Assembly (NCBI GenBank): GCA_910587505.1
Contig: CAJULD010000046.1
Span: 1 to 23,266 of the forward strand
DNA from: an uncultured Oscillospiraceae bacterium
GTDB lineage: Bacteria > Bacillota > Clostridia > Oscillospirales > Oscillospiraceae
DNA length: 23,266 nucleotides
Direction: 5' to 3'
Below are positions 15,632-23,265 of this stretch, piece after piece. Below the pieces are notes generated by a model. The model had not been told where the DNA came from, did no database searches, and saw nothing but the letters and a program-made list of their open reading frames with translations. The translations under genes were made by a program, and so were the position numbers. Within the stretch, counting starts at the first letter, position 1, and every line of letters begins with the position of its first letter.

Positions 15632-16080
15632 ACGTTGTTTACCTCGTTTTCCAGGTTTTCAATAATGCGGGAGAGCAGCTTTCGCAGAGTCTCTTCCTCC
15701 GCCTCCGACAGGCAGCTGGAATACCGGCGTCCGGCGCCGTCCATAACGGCGTGGAAGGCGTCCGCCTTCTTTCGTCCGGCCTCCGTCAGGCTGACCAGGC
15801 GGCAGCGGGCGTCGGCGGGGCTGGCCCGGCGGGCGATATAGCCCTTCTCCTCCAGCCGGCCGACAATGCCGTTGACGGTGGATGGCTTCAGCCGCAGCTC
15901 CCGCTCCAGGTCCCGCTGGTTGACGGCCTGCGCCCCGTCCAGACAGGACAGATAGATCAGGACCTGGGACTGTACCGGCGTTACGTCATATCCGGCCCGG
16001 CGCAGGCGCTTCTCGCTGTAGATCATTCCCAGACGGGCGCAATAGCCGATCATGCGGCCCAGGTCCGGCGTTTCATCCAT
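15628..16080 (-). CDS. MarR-family winged-helix transcriptional regulator
   Basis: 150 residues, the usual MarR size. The start is the ATG at 16080, eight bases after AAAGGAG. The centre has the winged-helix DNA-binding region: SQVLIYLSCLDGAQAVNQRDLERELRL, STVNGIVGRLEEKGYI and RRASPADARCRLVSLTEAGRK (DxRxxxxxLTxxG wing). Flanking helices should form the dimer interface. It is first in a three-gene operon with the two ABC halves and has a 12-bp palindrome overlapping its promoter, which strongly suggests autorepression, relieved by a small molecule that the exporter also handles. The ligand cannot be told from the sequence. Confidence 0.94.
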   Translation of the reverse strand: MDETPDLGRMIGYCARLGMIYSEKRLRRAGYDVTPVQSQVLIYLSCLDGAQAVNQRDLERELRLKPSTVNGIVGRLEEKGYIARRASPADARCRLVSLTEAGRKKADAFHAVMDGAGRRYSSCLSEAEEETLRKLLSRIIENLENEVNNV

Positions 16081-16122
16081 GGCATGTACTCCTTTCTTTA
16101 CCGGCAGTTAGCGCGCTTACTT

Positions 16123-16134
16123 TTAGCATGCTAA
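16123..16134. promoter_or_regulatory. Palindromic operator for the MarR regulator
   Basis: A perfect 12-bp palindrome TTAGCATGCTAA just downstream of, and touching, the -10 hexamer of the marR promoter. A related half-site, AGTTAGC, lies at 16106-16112. Size and position fit a MarR dimer site that blocks RNA polymerase. Confidence 0.75.
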
Positions 16135-16162
16135 CTATACGCCAACTTTTCACAGCCGTCAA
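16134..16162 (-). promoter_or_regulatory. SigmaA promoter of the marR-ABC-ABC operon
   Basis: On the minus strand: TTGACG (16162-16157), 17-base spacer, TATAGT (16139-16134). Very close to consensus, with the operator palindrome starting at the end of the -10. Confidence 0.85.
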
Positions 16163-16225
16163 GTGGGGACTTTGAATGATTTTTGAACCCTGTGTGAACA
16201 TTCCGTAAACTGTCCCCGGAGGCTG

Positions 16226-16254
16226 TTGACTTTTTATCCGCCCTATATTATCAT
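16226..16254 (+). promoter_or_regulatory. Rightward promoter with no downstream coding region
   Basis: TTGACT (16226-16231), 17-base spacer, TATCAT (16249-16254) on the plus strand. The next genes downstream are on the opposite strand, so it would drive only a short RNA ending at the hairpin at 16306-16337, or antisense transcription into the GH18 gene. Confidence 0.5.
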
Positions 16255-16260
16255 GGCATT

Positions 16261-16340
16261 GTTCAGAAATGAATTCTCTCTTTTCTCCCTCTCTCTTTTC
16301 TAACTGAAAGCCCCAGGCCGTTTGGCTTGGGGCTTTCGGG
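16261..16340 (+). ncRNA. Candidate small RNA between marR and the GH18 gene
   Basis: From the predicted start near 16261, the transcript would run through a pure pyrimidine-rich tract (16275-16301) into a 14-bp hairpin (16306-16319 with 16324-16337, GTTT loop). The C/U-rich unpaired region could pair with Shine-Dalgarno sequences. The tail after the hairpin is not T-rich, and the hairpin may simply be the 3' structure of the leftward GH18 gene that ends at 16354. Low confidence. Confidence 0.25.
16306..16337. terminator. Hairpin downstream of the GH18 gene
   Basis: A 14-bp stem with one G-T wobble and a GTTT loop, 17 bases beyond the 3' end of the leftward GH18 gene. Neither strand has a good T-tract; it could still serve as transcript end or stabiliser. 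Confidence 0.55.
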
Positions 16341-16353
16341 TTCTATTCGGGGT

Positions 16354-17634
16354 TTACGCTTCCGCGATATCATACAGTGCGTTCAGCACCGCCCAGCCCT
16401 GGGGCCAGGGGCGCATCAGGTTCCAGTAGCCCGCGCCATACAGGCCGTACTCCTCAATCAGACGCAGTTTGGCCGTCATGCTGCGGGCGTCCTCAAACCA
16501 GACCACATGGGAGACGCCGCCGGGGGCGGCATAGGAGAACCAGGGGGACTGGGCCGTCTGGTCGTATTGAATCTCCGCGCCATAGCGGACGGCCATTTCC
16601 ACCGCCTCCTGATTGGAGATGGACCGGGCGCGGGTTTCGCCCTGGCGGAAGGGCAGGGGCCAGTCATAGCCGTAATTGGGAATTCCCAGATAGATTTTCT
16701 GCCGGGGAATTTCCGTCACGGCATAGTCCAGCACCTGCCGGACATTGGGCAGCGGGGCCACGGCCATGGGGGGCCCCGCGGTATAGCCCCACTCGTACGT
16801 CATCAGCAGCACAAAATCCGCCGCCTCGCCCAGCAGGGCGTAATCGTGGGCCTCATACAGCAACCCCGGTTGCCCGGCACGGGTTTTGGGAGCCAGCGCC
16901 ACGATCACCGGCAGGCCCATGGGCGACAGCCGCTCCCGCAGGCGGCGGATAAAGGCGGCGTAGGCCTCCCGCTGTGCTCCGGGAATGTATTCAAAGTCCA
17001 CGTCCAGCCCCTGATAGCCCTTTTCGGCAATGACGGCCGCGATCTGGTCAATGAGCGCCTCCTGAAGAGGCAGGTCGGTCAGCACCTGGACCGCCCGCTC
17101 GCTGGAAAAGTTGTCCGTCTCCGTCAGCGTGGACAGGTGCATCAGCGGAGTCGTGCCCAGCCGGCGGGCCTCCTCCAGCAGCATCGCGTCCGACAGAGGC
17201 AGCAGACCTCCGCTGGCGTTGATGCCATAGGTAAAGGGAGTGAGAAAGCTCATATAGGGCAGCTCGGCGCTCAGAAGCGCCCGCGTGATGAAAGGATATG
17301 CGTAGCCGTTGGTGTGGGTGGATGCGGACGGTTGGTCCTGCCAGTCAATCACCAGCATTTGTCCGGGCCGGATGACCGCCTGGCCGCCCAGACTGTAATT
17401 GTTCCGGTACAGCCGGCGCAGCGACTGTCCATACTGCCTGGAGATCCCGGACAGCGTGTCGCCGGCCTGCACGATATGAAAAGTCCCCACGGGCCGGATC
17501 ACCAGCGTCTGTCCCACTGCCAGCACCCCGTCTTCCGGCACTCCGTTCAGTTCCCGCAGCAGCACGGGGTCCATACCGTACCGCCCCGCGATTCCATACA
17601 GCGTTTCTCCTGCCTGCACTACATGTATTTCCAT
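16354..17634 (-). CDS. LysM + GH18 spore-cortex-type glycosidase (SleL/YaaH-like)
   Basis: The ATG at 17634 is seven bases after GGGAGG; the ATG at 17640 is too close to the ribosome site. 426 residues. Two LysM modules at the N-terminus (~2-46, IHVVQAGETLYGIAGRYGM; ~52-97, FHIVQAGDTLSGISRQYGQ) bind peptidoglycan. A GH18 barrel follows (~110-426), with the catalytic-type motif GLDVDFEY (~208-215), where the Glu is the expected acid, and MTYEWGYTAGPPMAVAP. The order and lack of a signal peptide match SleL/YaaH/YdhD N-acetylglucosaminidases, which act on spore cortex peptidoglycan during germination. The gene is monocistronic. A sigmaK/sigmaE-like CATAGGCTA lies upstream. Spore function is inferred from family; other GH18 roles are possible. 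Confidence 0.9.
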   Translation of the reverse strand: MEIHVVQAGETLYGIAGRYGMDPVLLRELNGVPEDGVLAVGQTLVIRPVGTFHIVQAGDTLSGISRQYGQSLRRLYRNNYSLGGQAVIRPGQMLVIDWQDQPSASTHTNGYAYPFITRALLSAELPYMSFLTPFTYGINASGGLLPLSDAMLLEEARRLGTTPLMHLSTLTETDNFSSERAVQVLTDLPLQEALIDQIAAVIAEKGYQGLDVDFEYIPGAQREAYAAFIRRLRERLSPMGLPVIVALAPKTRAGQPGLLYEAHDYALLGEAADFVLLMTYEWGYTAGPPMAVAPLPNVRQVLDYAVTEIPRQKIYLGIPNYGYDWPLPFRQGETRARSISNQEAVEMAVRYGAEIQYDQTAQSPWFSYAAPGGVSHVVWFEDARSMTAKLRLIEEYGLYGAGYWNLMRPWPQGWAVLNALYDIAEA

Positions 17635-17661
17635 GGCCATACCTCCCTGTTTTGTCTCTTA

Positions 17662-17670
17662 TAGCCTATG
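17662..17670 (-). promoter_or_regulatory. Possible mother-cell sigma factor -10 element
   Basis: CATAGGCTA on the minus strand fits the sigmaK -10 pattern CATANNNTA, 28 bases upstream of the GH18 start. I see no clear -35 (AC) at the expected spacing, so this is weak. The rest of the 312-base gap 17635-17946 holds overlapping inverted repeats (17713-17755: CTGCC/GGCAG and CCGGTTTG/CAAACCGG), GC-rich sequence without a gene, and then the leader of the next gene. Confidence 0.25.
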
Positions 17671-17845
17671 CGGAAGAGAGGAGAAGAGACCATGCAATTC
17701 CCGGGCTGACTGCTGCCGGTTTGGAATAATAATTTGGCAGTACCGGTCAAACCGGATAAACCCGCCCCCGAGAGGCCGGGCGCCGGATAACGGCAGGCGG
17801 ACCGGCCCCACCCTCCGGTTATGAAATCAGGTTCTGATATTTTTG

Positions 17846-17946
17846 TATAATCTGCCGTTGCACGGATTATGGCAACTTTTCCCCGGTACACCGCCAGTGT
17901 GTACCGGTTTTTTTGCCGGAATCCAACTCTGAAAGGATACCATCGT
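17846..17946 (+). promoter_or_regulatory. Leader of tail-like copy 2 with -10 box and terminator-like hairpin
   Basis: A perfect TATAAT (17846-17851) without a good -35; a palindrome overlapping it (17847-17854 with 17863-17870, one wobble); then a perfect 9-bp hairpin (17883-17891 with 17899-17907) and seven Ts (17908-17914), 32 bases before the ATG. From the CCGTTGCAC motif at 17855 to the ATG, it is nearly identical to the leader of copy 1. If the -10 is right, the hairpin would end an RNA of about 55 bases unless antiterminated. Confidence 0.6.
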
Positions 17947-18966
17947 ATGAACTACACAGAAAATTATCACCTGCCCCAGTGGGACGAGCACGACCGGATC
18001 ATGCGCTCCGACTTTAATCGGATGTGCGCCGACATCGAAACCGGCCTGACTCAGAGCCGGGCTTCCGGGGAAACGCTGAACGGCAGGACCCTGGACCGCT
18101 TTTGCCGGATGGCCTACAACCATTTTCAGCTGGTAAAAAACCTGAATCAGATCCCGGCGCAGACCGGCATCTTTTACCAGGACCCTGCCAAAGACCCGTC
18201 CAACGTCTCCGGAACCATGCAGTGGGGCGGCGTCTGCTTCGCGGGCAGCGGCGTCAGCGGCATGAATTACGAAAAATTCCTTGAACTCGTTCAGGTCCGC
18301 TCCCAGCTGAAGGCCGTCAAAGACCACCCGGAGCGGGGCGTGCCGCTGGACTTCACCTTCCGCTGTCCTGTGGCCGGGGTGCTCAACCGGTTTTTCCTCC
18401 ACGGCCGGTTCTCCAACAACACCCCCGGCACCCCCACCCCCTGCCGCCTGACCATGACCGATCTGGACACCGGCAGCGTCGTGCTCTCCCGCAGCATCGA
18501 CATGGCGCAGGCCGGCAGCCAGGGTGCGCTGGTTTATACCGTGAACGGACCTTTCTTCTTCCACAGCGGCAGCGGCTACCGTGTGCGGCTGGAGCCGCTG
18601 GCCGCTGTATATGACATGGAGACCATGTTCGTCATGGACGACCAGACCCCGGTCTACTGCTACTTCAACAACTCCCCGGCCAGCGCCTCCCACACCTTCC
18701 GGGAGGCGGCGGCCAGTTCCGGCGGACTGCTGATCCTGCAATGCGAGGTGGGCGGACCGAAAGGCAGGCTGACCGTAACCTGGGACGGAAAGGTCCTCCG
18801 GCCCGCCGCGGCCCTGCCCCACCAGGACAGGCTGGGCCGCCGGTACCACGAGTATATCTACGTCCACGACGGGGCCGTTCCCGCCACCAGCACCGTGGCC
18901 CTCCGCTTCGAGGACGGCGGCAGCGGAGACTTCTGCTTCTATGACTGGGGCGGGATCCTGTTATAA
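17947..18966 (+). CDS. Phage-tail-like hypothetical protein, copy 2
   Basis: The start is the ATG at 17947 (MNYTENYHLPQWDEHDRIMR) after GAAAGGA; 339 residues, no signal peptide or membrane segment. Homologous over its whole length to the leftward protein at 6237-7262. The N-terminal ~100 residues are the most alike; the middle (~110-260) differs more, and the C-terminal LTVTWDGK...GGSGDFCFYDWGGILL is again conserved. The pattern of a conserved anchor, a more variable centre and a conserved end fits a fibre or binding protein with a changeable recognition part, but this is inference. A conserved terminator-like leader lies directly upstream. No recognised enzymatic motif. Confidence 0.8.
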   Translation: MNYTENYHLPQWDEHDRIMRSDFNRMCADIETGLTQSRASGETLNGRTLDRFCRMAYNHFQLVKNLNQIPAQTGIFYQDPAKDPSNVSGTMQWGGVCFAGSGVSGMNYEKFLELVQVRSQLKAVKDHPERGVPLDFTFRCPVAGVLNRFFLHGRFSNNTPGTPTPCRLTMTDLDTGSVVLSRSIDMAQAGSQGALVYTVNGPFFFHSGSGYRVRLEPLAAVYDMETMFVMDDQTPVYCYFNNSPASASHTFREAAASSGGLLILQCEVGGPKGRLTVTWDGKVLRPAAALPHQDRLGRRYHEYIYVHDGAVPATSTVALRFEDGGSGDFCFYDWGGILL

Positions 18967-18974
18967 AGGTCCAC

Positions 18975-19059
18975 ATACTTTTTCTTGGAAACCGCTCGCC
19001 GCCTTGCGGCGGTTCGGGCTGCCAGCGCCCACGCAGTGGGCGCTGCACGGAAAAAGTAT
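18975..19059. repeat. Structured intergenic element with 10-bp terminal inverted repeats
   Basis: ATACTTTTTC (18975-18984) and GAAAAAGTAT (19050-19059) are perfect terminal inverted repeats. Inside are two perfect hairpins: CGCCGC/GCGGCG (18997-19002, 19006-19011) and a 10-bp stem CAGCGCCCAC/GTGGGCGCTG (19023-19032, 19036-19045). The whole folds as a three-way junction. It looks like a dispersed MITE/REP-type element or a structured RNA, 8 bases past the end of the tail-like gene. It may also end transcription from either side. Confidence 0.6.
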
Positions 19060-19102
19060 CAAAAAGAACTTTTGAGAATTTCAGTATAGAGAAAACAAAC
19101 AA

Positions 19103-19130
19103 CCCCCCAAGGGCCAAAGCCCTTGGGGGG
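19103..19130 (-). terminator. Terminator of the right surface gene
   Basis: A perfect 12-bp stem (19103-19114 with 19119-19130). Leftward it is followed by TTGTTTGTTTTCTC, a T-rich tail suited to the minus-strand surface gene that ends at 19174. Confidence 0.88.
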
Positions 19131-19173
19131 TCAGGTTCAGCTAATAGAACCTAAAGGGGTAGAGATTCTGCAA

Positions 19174-22100
19174 TCAGGTAGCTGTCGTCAGGGTGATGGT
19201 CCCGCCAGCACCAGCCTCTGTAACAGTTACCGTTACATTACCGGCCTCATCAACAGTCCTGTCAAGCGTCACGCCGGCCGCAGGGATAATGTCAAGCGCC
19301 GCAGCGTTCAGCAGGAGGAAGGAATCACCGGTCTTGAGACTCAGGGTAGCCGTGCCACTGGCCGCAACCGTAGAGGTAGCACCACCATACGTGTAGTTAA
19401 CAGGGGCTGCGGTGTTATTGGTCAGCGTGAAGGTCTGCGCGGCAGTGGATTTAGCAGTGACTCTGATCTCCACAACGCCGGTCTCAGAAGGAGCAGTCAG
19501 AGTGTAGCTGGTGCCGCCAAAGCTGTCAGAAGCGAGCGTCTGCCAGGCGCCGCCATTCACGCGATACGCTACCTCCACAGTGGTAGTAGCAGGAGCAGCA
19601 GGCGTAACAGTGAAGGTCACCGTAGCGTTAACGGGAACATCGGGATTGATAGCGGACACAGTGGCCAGAGAACCAGTCTGGTTAATCACATTAATGAGCA
19701 CGTTGGGCGCGTTGCTCTCGGTGACATCGACTACCAGCTGGCCATTGATAACGCCCTTGATGGTAACAGTGCCATTAGCCACGGTGCAGCTGTCCACAGT
19801 GCCGGTGCCGGGAGTGGTGGGCTCAGCCTCATAGGTCTTCAGAGGATCAGCAGCGAAGGTGATGGTATAAGCTTCGTTGTTGGACAGGCTGCTGGCCGGA
19901 GTACCAGGAGTCAGAGTAGCAGAAGCAGAAGCGTTGCCGCCAACCGGTGTAGTGGTATAGTTGATGGGGCTTGCGGTAACACCGGAGATGTCCAGGCTGT
20001 AGGTCGCAGCCGTGTAAGTCACGGTAACGATGGTATCCGCAGTGACCTTCTCAATACCAAAGCTGTTGTTGCCACTCATGGTCGCAGCAGCACCAGCATT
20101 GATCGTGGTGACCGTGTAACCAAGAATCGCCAGGCCTTCCCCGCTGGCCCAAGTCTTGCTGAGGGAGATGGTCCAGGAACTGTCAGCCTTGACGGTGAAG
20201 GACAGATCCTCCACACCAGCCAGAGGAGTGGTTCCATCGGTCGTCGCCTTGACGGTAATCTCGCAGGTCTGGGCATCCCTGTTCTGCTCAACCATGATAT
20301 CCTCATAGATATTGGTCAGCCACAGAGGAGTCTTGTTGGCCAGTTCCCAGTTCTCCAGAGCCGGGTCATTGCGGTTGTTGAAGTGACCCATATCGACAAT
20401 GAAGCTGGCGCTGCTGACAGCGGCGTCAATGGTGCTGCTGCCGACCCAGATCACGCGGTCGCCCGGCTTGACCTGGCTGGAGGAAATGTTGTTGTAGTAG
20501 AGGTTGTTGGCCTCATAGAAGTTGATGGGATACTGAGACTCAGCGGTCACGCTGTAGATGGTGTTCTCGGAAACGGGGATCTGATCCTCGATCTTGAGAG
20601 AGCCATCAGGATTGCGGGCGCCGGTCACGTTCACGGGCAGGTAACCGCCGTAGATCGCGGTGGCAACTTCGCGGGTAACAATACCAGCGTAAATGCCGCT
20701 CTCGTTGTACTTCTCGTTGATGTACTCGATCTTGGCGGCGGACATGACGCCGTCGGTAGCATCGGAGGCATTATACAGCTGATAGAAGCCGTAGCCCTTC
20801 CAGTTGCTGCCCCAAGTGGCATTCGAGGGACCAGTCCACTGGTTGATGTTCCAATCCCAGCTGCCGGTGTTGTTCCAGGCCACGCCGGCGGGAATCAGGT
20901 CAACCCTGGCAGGATTGGTCTTGTTGTTCAGGGTATTGATGAGAGTGCCGTTGGCGCTCTGGAGCTGCTGGTTGGCAGTGTAGTAGGCCAGGGAGATGCT
21001 GGTCTTGGCCAGGTTGTTCCAGGAATGCACCTCGTAGACGATGACGTCGGCAACCCAGTAGGGAGCACTGCTGTTGTCCTTGCTGGTGTTGCGGGCCACG
21101 GCGTAAGCAGCGTGGATGTCATTGTCCTTGTTGGTCAGCTTGGGCATGTTGGCATAGCCCTTGAAGTACTCAACACCGTCATTGTGAACAATGTAGATCT
21201 CGGTGTCGTTGGTCGCGCTGACGGTGTAGTTGTTGGCGCGCTGGTAGGCAGCGGTACCACCGATGGTGTAGCTGGCAGCGCCCTTCACAACATCCTTGGT
21301 GCTCAGCTGGACGTAGTTAACAGCGTAGCTGTTGGGGTTGCTGGCGGGGCCAACGCCGCCCACACGGTTGAGGGCCAGCTCGGCAGCGCCGTTCAGGGTA
21401 GCGCTCTCGCCGTCGATGTTGACGATAGCCACGTTGGTGAAGCTGACAGAGTTGGCCATCTCAACGTTCTTGACACCGGCGTTGTTGTAGTACTTCTGCG
21501 CACCGTAGTTGAACTCGGTGGACAGGTTGCCGTCGCTGTCGGTCATGCTGGAGATATTCTTGGTCAGCTGGAGCCAGCCGGGCCAATAGGTGCCGTTCAC
21601 CGCACCCACACCGGCGCCATAGCGGACATAGCCGTAACCGGCACGGGTCACGCCCAGGTTGGCAATAGCGGGCTGCAGCCAGTTCTGGAGCTGGGAGGTC
21701 TGCACGCGGTTGGCGGTGTTGGTCCAGGCAAGCCGGGCCAGGAACGGATTATTGCTGGAGGTGCTGTACTCCCTGGTAACAGCGTTGCCGTTCTCGTCGG
21801 GCATGGTCAGCTCGGCGGTCATGGGCCAGTTCTTGATGATGCTGCCGTTGGCGTTGTTGGAGTAGTACAGCTCGGTAACCAGAGCGTACTGATTGCCGCC
21901 GGGCACGCGGTAAGCGCGGACATAGCCGAACTTATCCAGGAACATCTCGTAATTGGTCTTGGCGGACATAACGCTCAGCAGCTGGAGCATATCGGTGTTG
22001 TTGCCGATATGGGACTGACCATAGGTCTCGCCGTTGGCGGCGACAATCTGGTCGGCCTTCCAGTTGTAGCTGTTGGCCTGGGTGGTGACGGAGTCAGCCT

Positions 22101-23265
22101 TGCTGACCAGCCACTGGCTGTCGATCACAGCAAAGAGGATGACATCGCCCACTTCCACGTTGCGCTCGACGGTCTCAACGCCGTCCATGTAACGGGTGTG
22201 CCACTTGCCGTCAAACTCCTTGTCATCATCATTGAATCCATTGTAATCAATGACGGTGTCGCCGGCCTTGTTCTTGTGAGAACCAATGGCCTCGTCCAGA
22301 GTATAACCGGTCAGGAAGGCGTAATCGCACTGGCCGTCGTTGTCGTTGTCGATGAACTTGACCCACTGGCCGTTACCGGAAGCATCCCAGTTGACGTCAT
22401 AGGTCACATCGTTGATGTACTCATCAAAGAAGGTGTTGAAGGAAATGGTGTTGGACAGATCGCGCTCGTCGTTGGTAACGGTGGTGGAAGTGCTCTTGGT
22501 ACCAACGTACACATCGCCGGTGATCCGGTTCTCGAGGAGGATATTGTTATTCTGGTTATCAGCAGCGCCGAAGATACCCTCAATGATGTTCATGTCATCA
22601 TAGGAGATATCCTGACCGGCGTAGATGATTTTGGAATAGCGAACGGGATAGCCATAGCCGGCAACGCCTGCATAATCACTGACGCTGCTGGAGGTCAGAT
22701 TCCTGATACTGCTGAAGGGAGTAGCAACAGGGCCGGTGCCGACCTCAACGGTCCACGTACCGGAACTGTCGTCATCATTGGCGGCAACCCAGGAGATGTC
22801 ATTGCCGGTATAGGCATCGAAGGAACGCTCGGCGCTGGCGCCATAGAAGACCACGTTGAACTCCAGACGCTGGTCGCAGGTGTACTTGCCCACGCGGCCG
22901 AAGTTGATGTAGTACTCAATGTCAGAAGCGGCGGGCATGCCGGCAGCAGTCTGGAACTTGGCGGCGGTGTCGATCTCGGTGGCAGCGCCGGTCTCCTTGA
23001 CGGTGTTCAGGCCGTCGCCGGTGAAGAGAAGGACCTTGCTGGTGTTCTGGGTGTACAGGGCGCGGCGCTCACCGATGTCGGTGATCCTGGTGCCCAGATC
23101 CAGAGTCCGGATGTCGTCCTTGGCGACTTCCAGCCTGGTCTTGCCGTCAGCCAGAACGGTGTCGCCGTACAGGTTGGCGTACTCGTTGGCAACCACGACG
23201 CCCTCAAGCTCTTCCAGCTTGAAGATCTTGTAGCCCAGGGACTCGCCCAGCTCATAGTAACCGGT
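19174..23265 (-). CDS. Giant surface protein, paralogue (5' end outside window)
   Basis: The frame stays open to the right edge, so the start is beyond the window; 1,363 residues visible. The first residues (TGYYELGESLGYKIFKLE) match the left copy at once. Similarity runs through the first ~1,000 residues, including the DNDNDGQCDYAFLTGY Ca-loop-like motif, NWPMTAELT, TNVAIVNIDGE, YYVxHNDGVEYFxxYANMPKLT and WVADVIVYEV. The last ~330 residues are a different set of Thr/Ala/Val-rich beta modules (repeated NVTVTVT, ATVTFTVTPAAPATTTV) that end without a sortase motif. The protein is probably secreted and held by N-terminal SLH domains outside the window, an inference. It faces its paralogue across the window in opposite orientation. 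Confidence 0.8.
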   Translation of the reverse strand, partial: TGYYELGESLGYKIFKLEELEGVVVANEYANLYGDTVLADGKTRLEVAKDDIRTLDLGTRITDIGERRALYTQNTSKVLLFTGDGLNTVKETGAATEIDTAAKFQTAAGMPAASDIEYYINFGRVGKYTCDQRLEFNVVFYGASAERSFDAYTGNDISWVAANDDDSSGTWTVEVGTGPVATPFSSIRNLTSSSVSDYAGVAGYGYPVRYSKIIYAGQDISYDDMNIIEGIFGAADNQNNNILLENRITGDVYVGTKSTSTTVTNDERDLSNTISFNTFFDEYINDVTYDVNWDASGNGQWVKFIDNDNDGQCDYAFLTGYTLDEAIGSHKNKAGDTVIDYNGFNDDDKEFDGKWHTRYMDGVETVERNVEVGDVILFAVIDSQWLVSKADSVTTQANSYNWKADQIVAANGETYGQSHIGNNTDMLQLLSVMSAKTNYEMFLDKFGYVRAYRVPGGNQYALVTELYYSNNANGSIIKNWPMTAELTMPDENGNAVTREYSTSSNNPFLARLAWTNTANRVQTSQLQNWLQPAIANLGVTRAGYGYVRYGAGVGAVNGTYWPGWLQLTKNISSMTDSDGNLSTEFNYGAQKYYNNAGVKNVEMANSVSFTNVAIVNIDGESATLNGAAELALNRVGGVGPASNPNSYAVNYVQLSTKDVVKGAASYTIGGTAAYQRANNYTVSATNDTEIYIVHNDGVEYFKGYANMPKLTNKDNDIHAAYAVARNTSKDNSSAPYWVADVIVYEVHSWNNLAKTSISLAYYTANQQLQSANGTLINTLNNKTNPARVDLIPAGVAWNNTGSWDWNINQWTGPSNATWGSNWKGYGFYQLYNASDATDGVMSAAKIEYINEKYNESGIYAGIVTREVATAIYGGYLPVNVTGARNPDGSLKIEDQIPVSENTIYSVTAESQYPINFYEANNLYYNNISSSQVKPGDRVIWVGSSTIDAAVSSASFIVDMGHFNNRNDPALENWELANKTPLWLTNIYEDIMVEQNRDAQTCEITVKATTDGTTPLAGVEDLSFTVKADSSWTISLSKTWASGEGLAILGYTVTTINAGAAATMSGNNSFGIEKVTADTIVTVTYTAATYSLDISGVTASPINYTTTPVGGNASASATLTPGTPASSLSNNEAYTITFAADPLKTYEAEPTTPGTGTVDSCTVANGTVTIKGVINGQLVVDVTESNAPNVLINVINQTGSLATVSAINPDVPVNATVTFTVTPAAPATTTVEVAYRVNGGAWQTLASDSFGGTSYTLTAPSETGVVEIRVTAKSTAAQTFTLTNNTAAPVNYTYGGATSTVAASGTATLSLKTGDSFLLLNAAALDIIPAAGVTLDRTVDEAGNVTVTVTEAGAGGTITLTTAT

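Noticed and set aside
16327..17664. 445-residue open frame on the plus strand
   Set aside because: Antisense to the LysM/GH18 gene, whose motifs are clear; the composition is that of a shadow frame.
17827..18867. 346-residue open frame on the minus strand
   Set aside because: Antisense to tail-like copy 2. Its end resembles the 6501-7460 frame only because both are shadows of paralogous genes.
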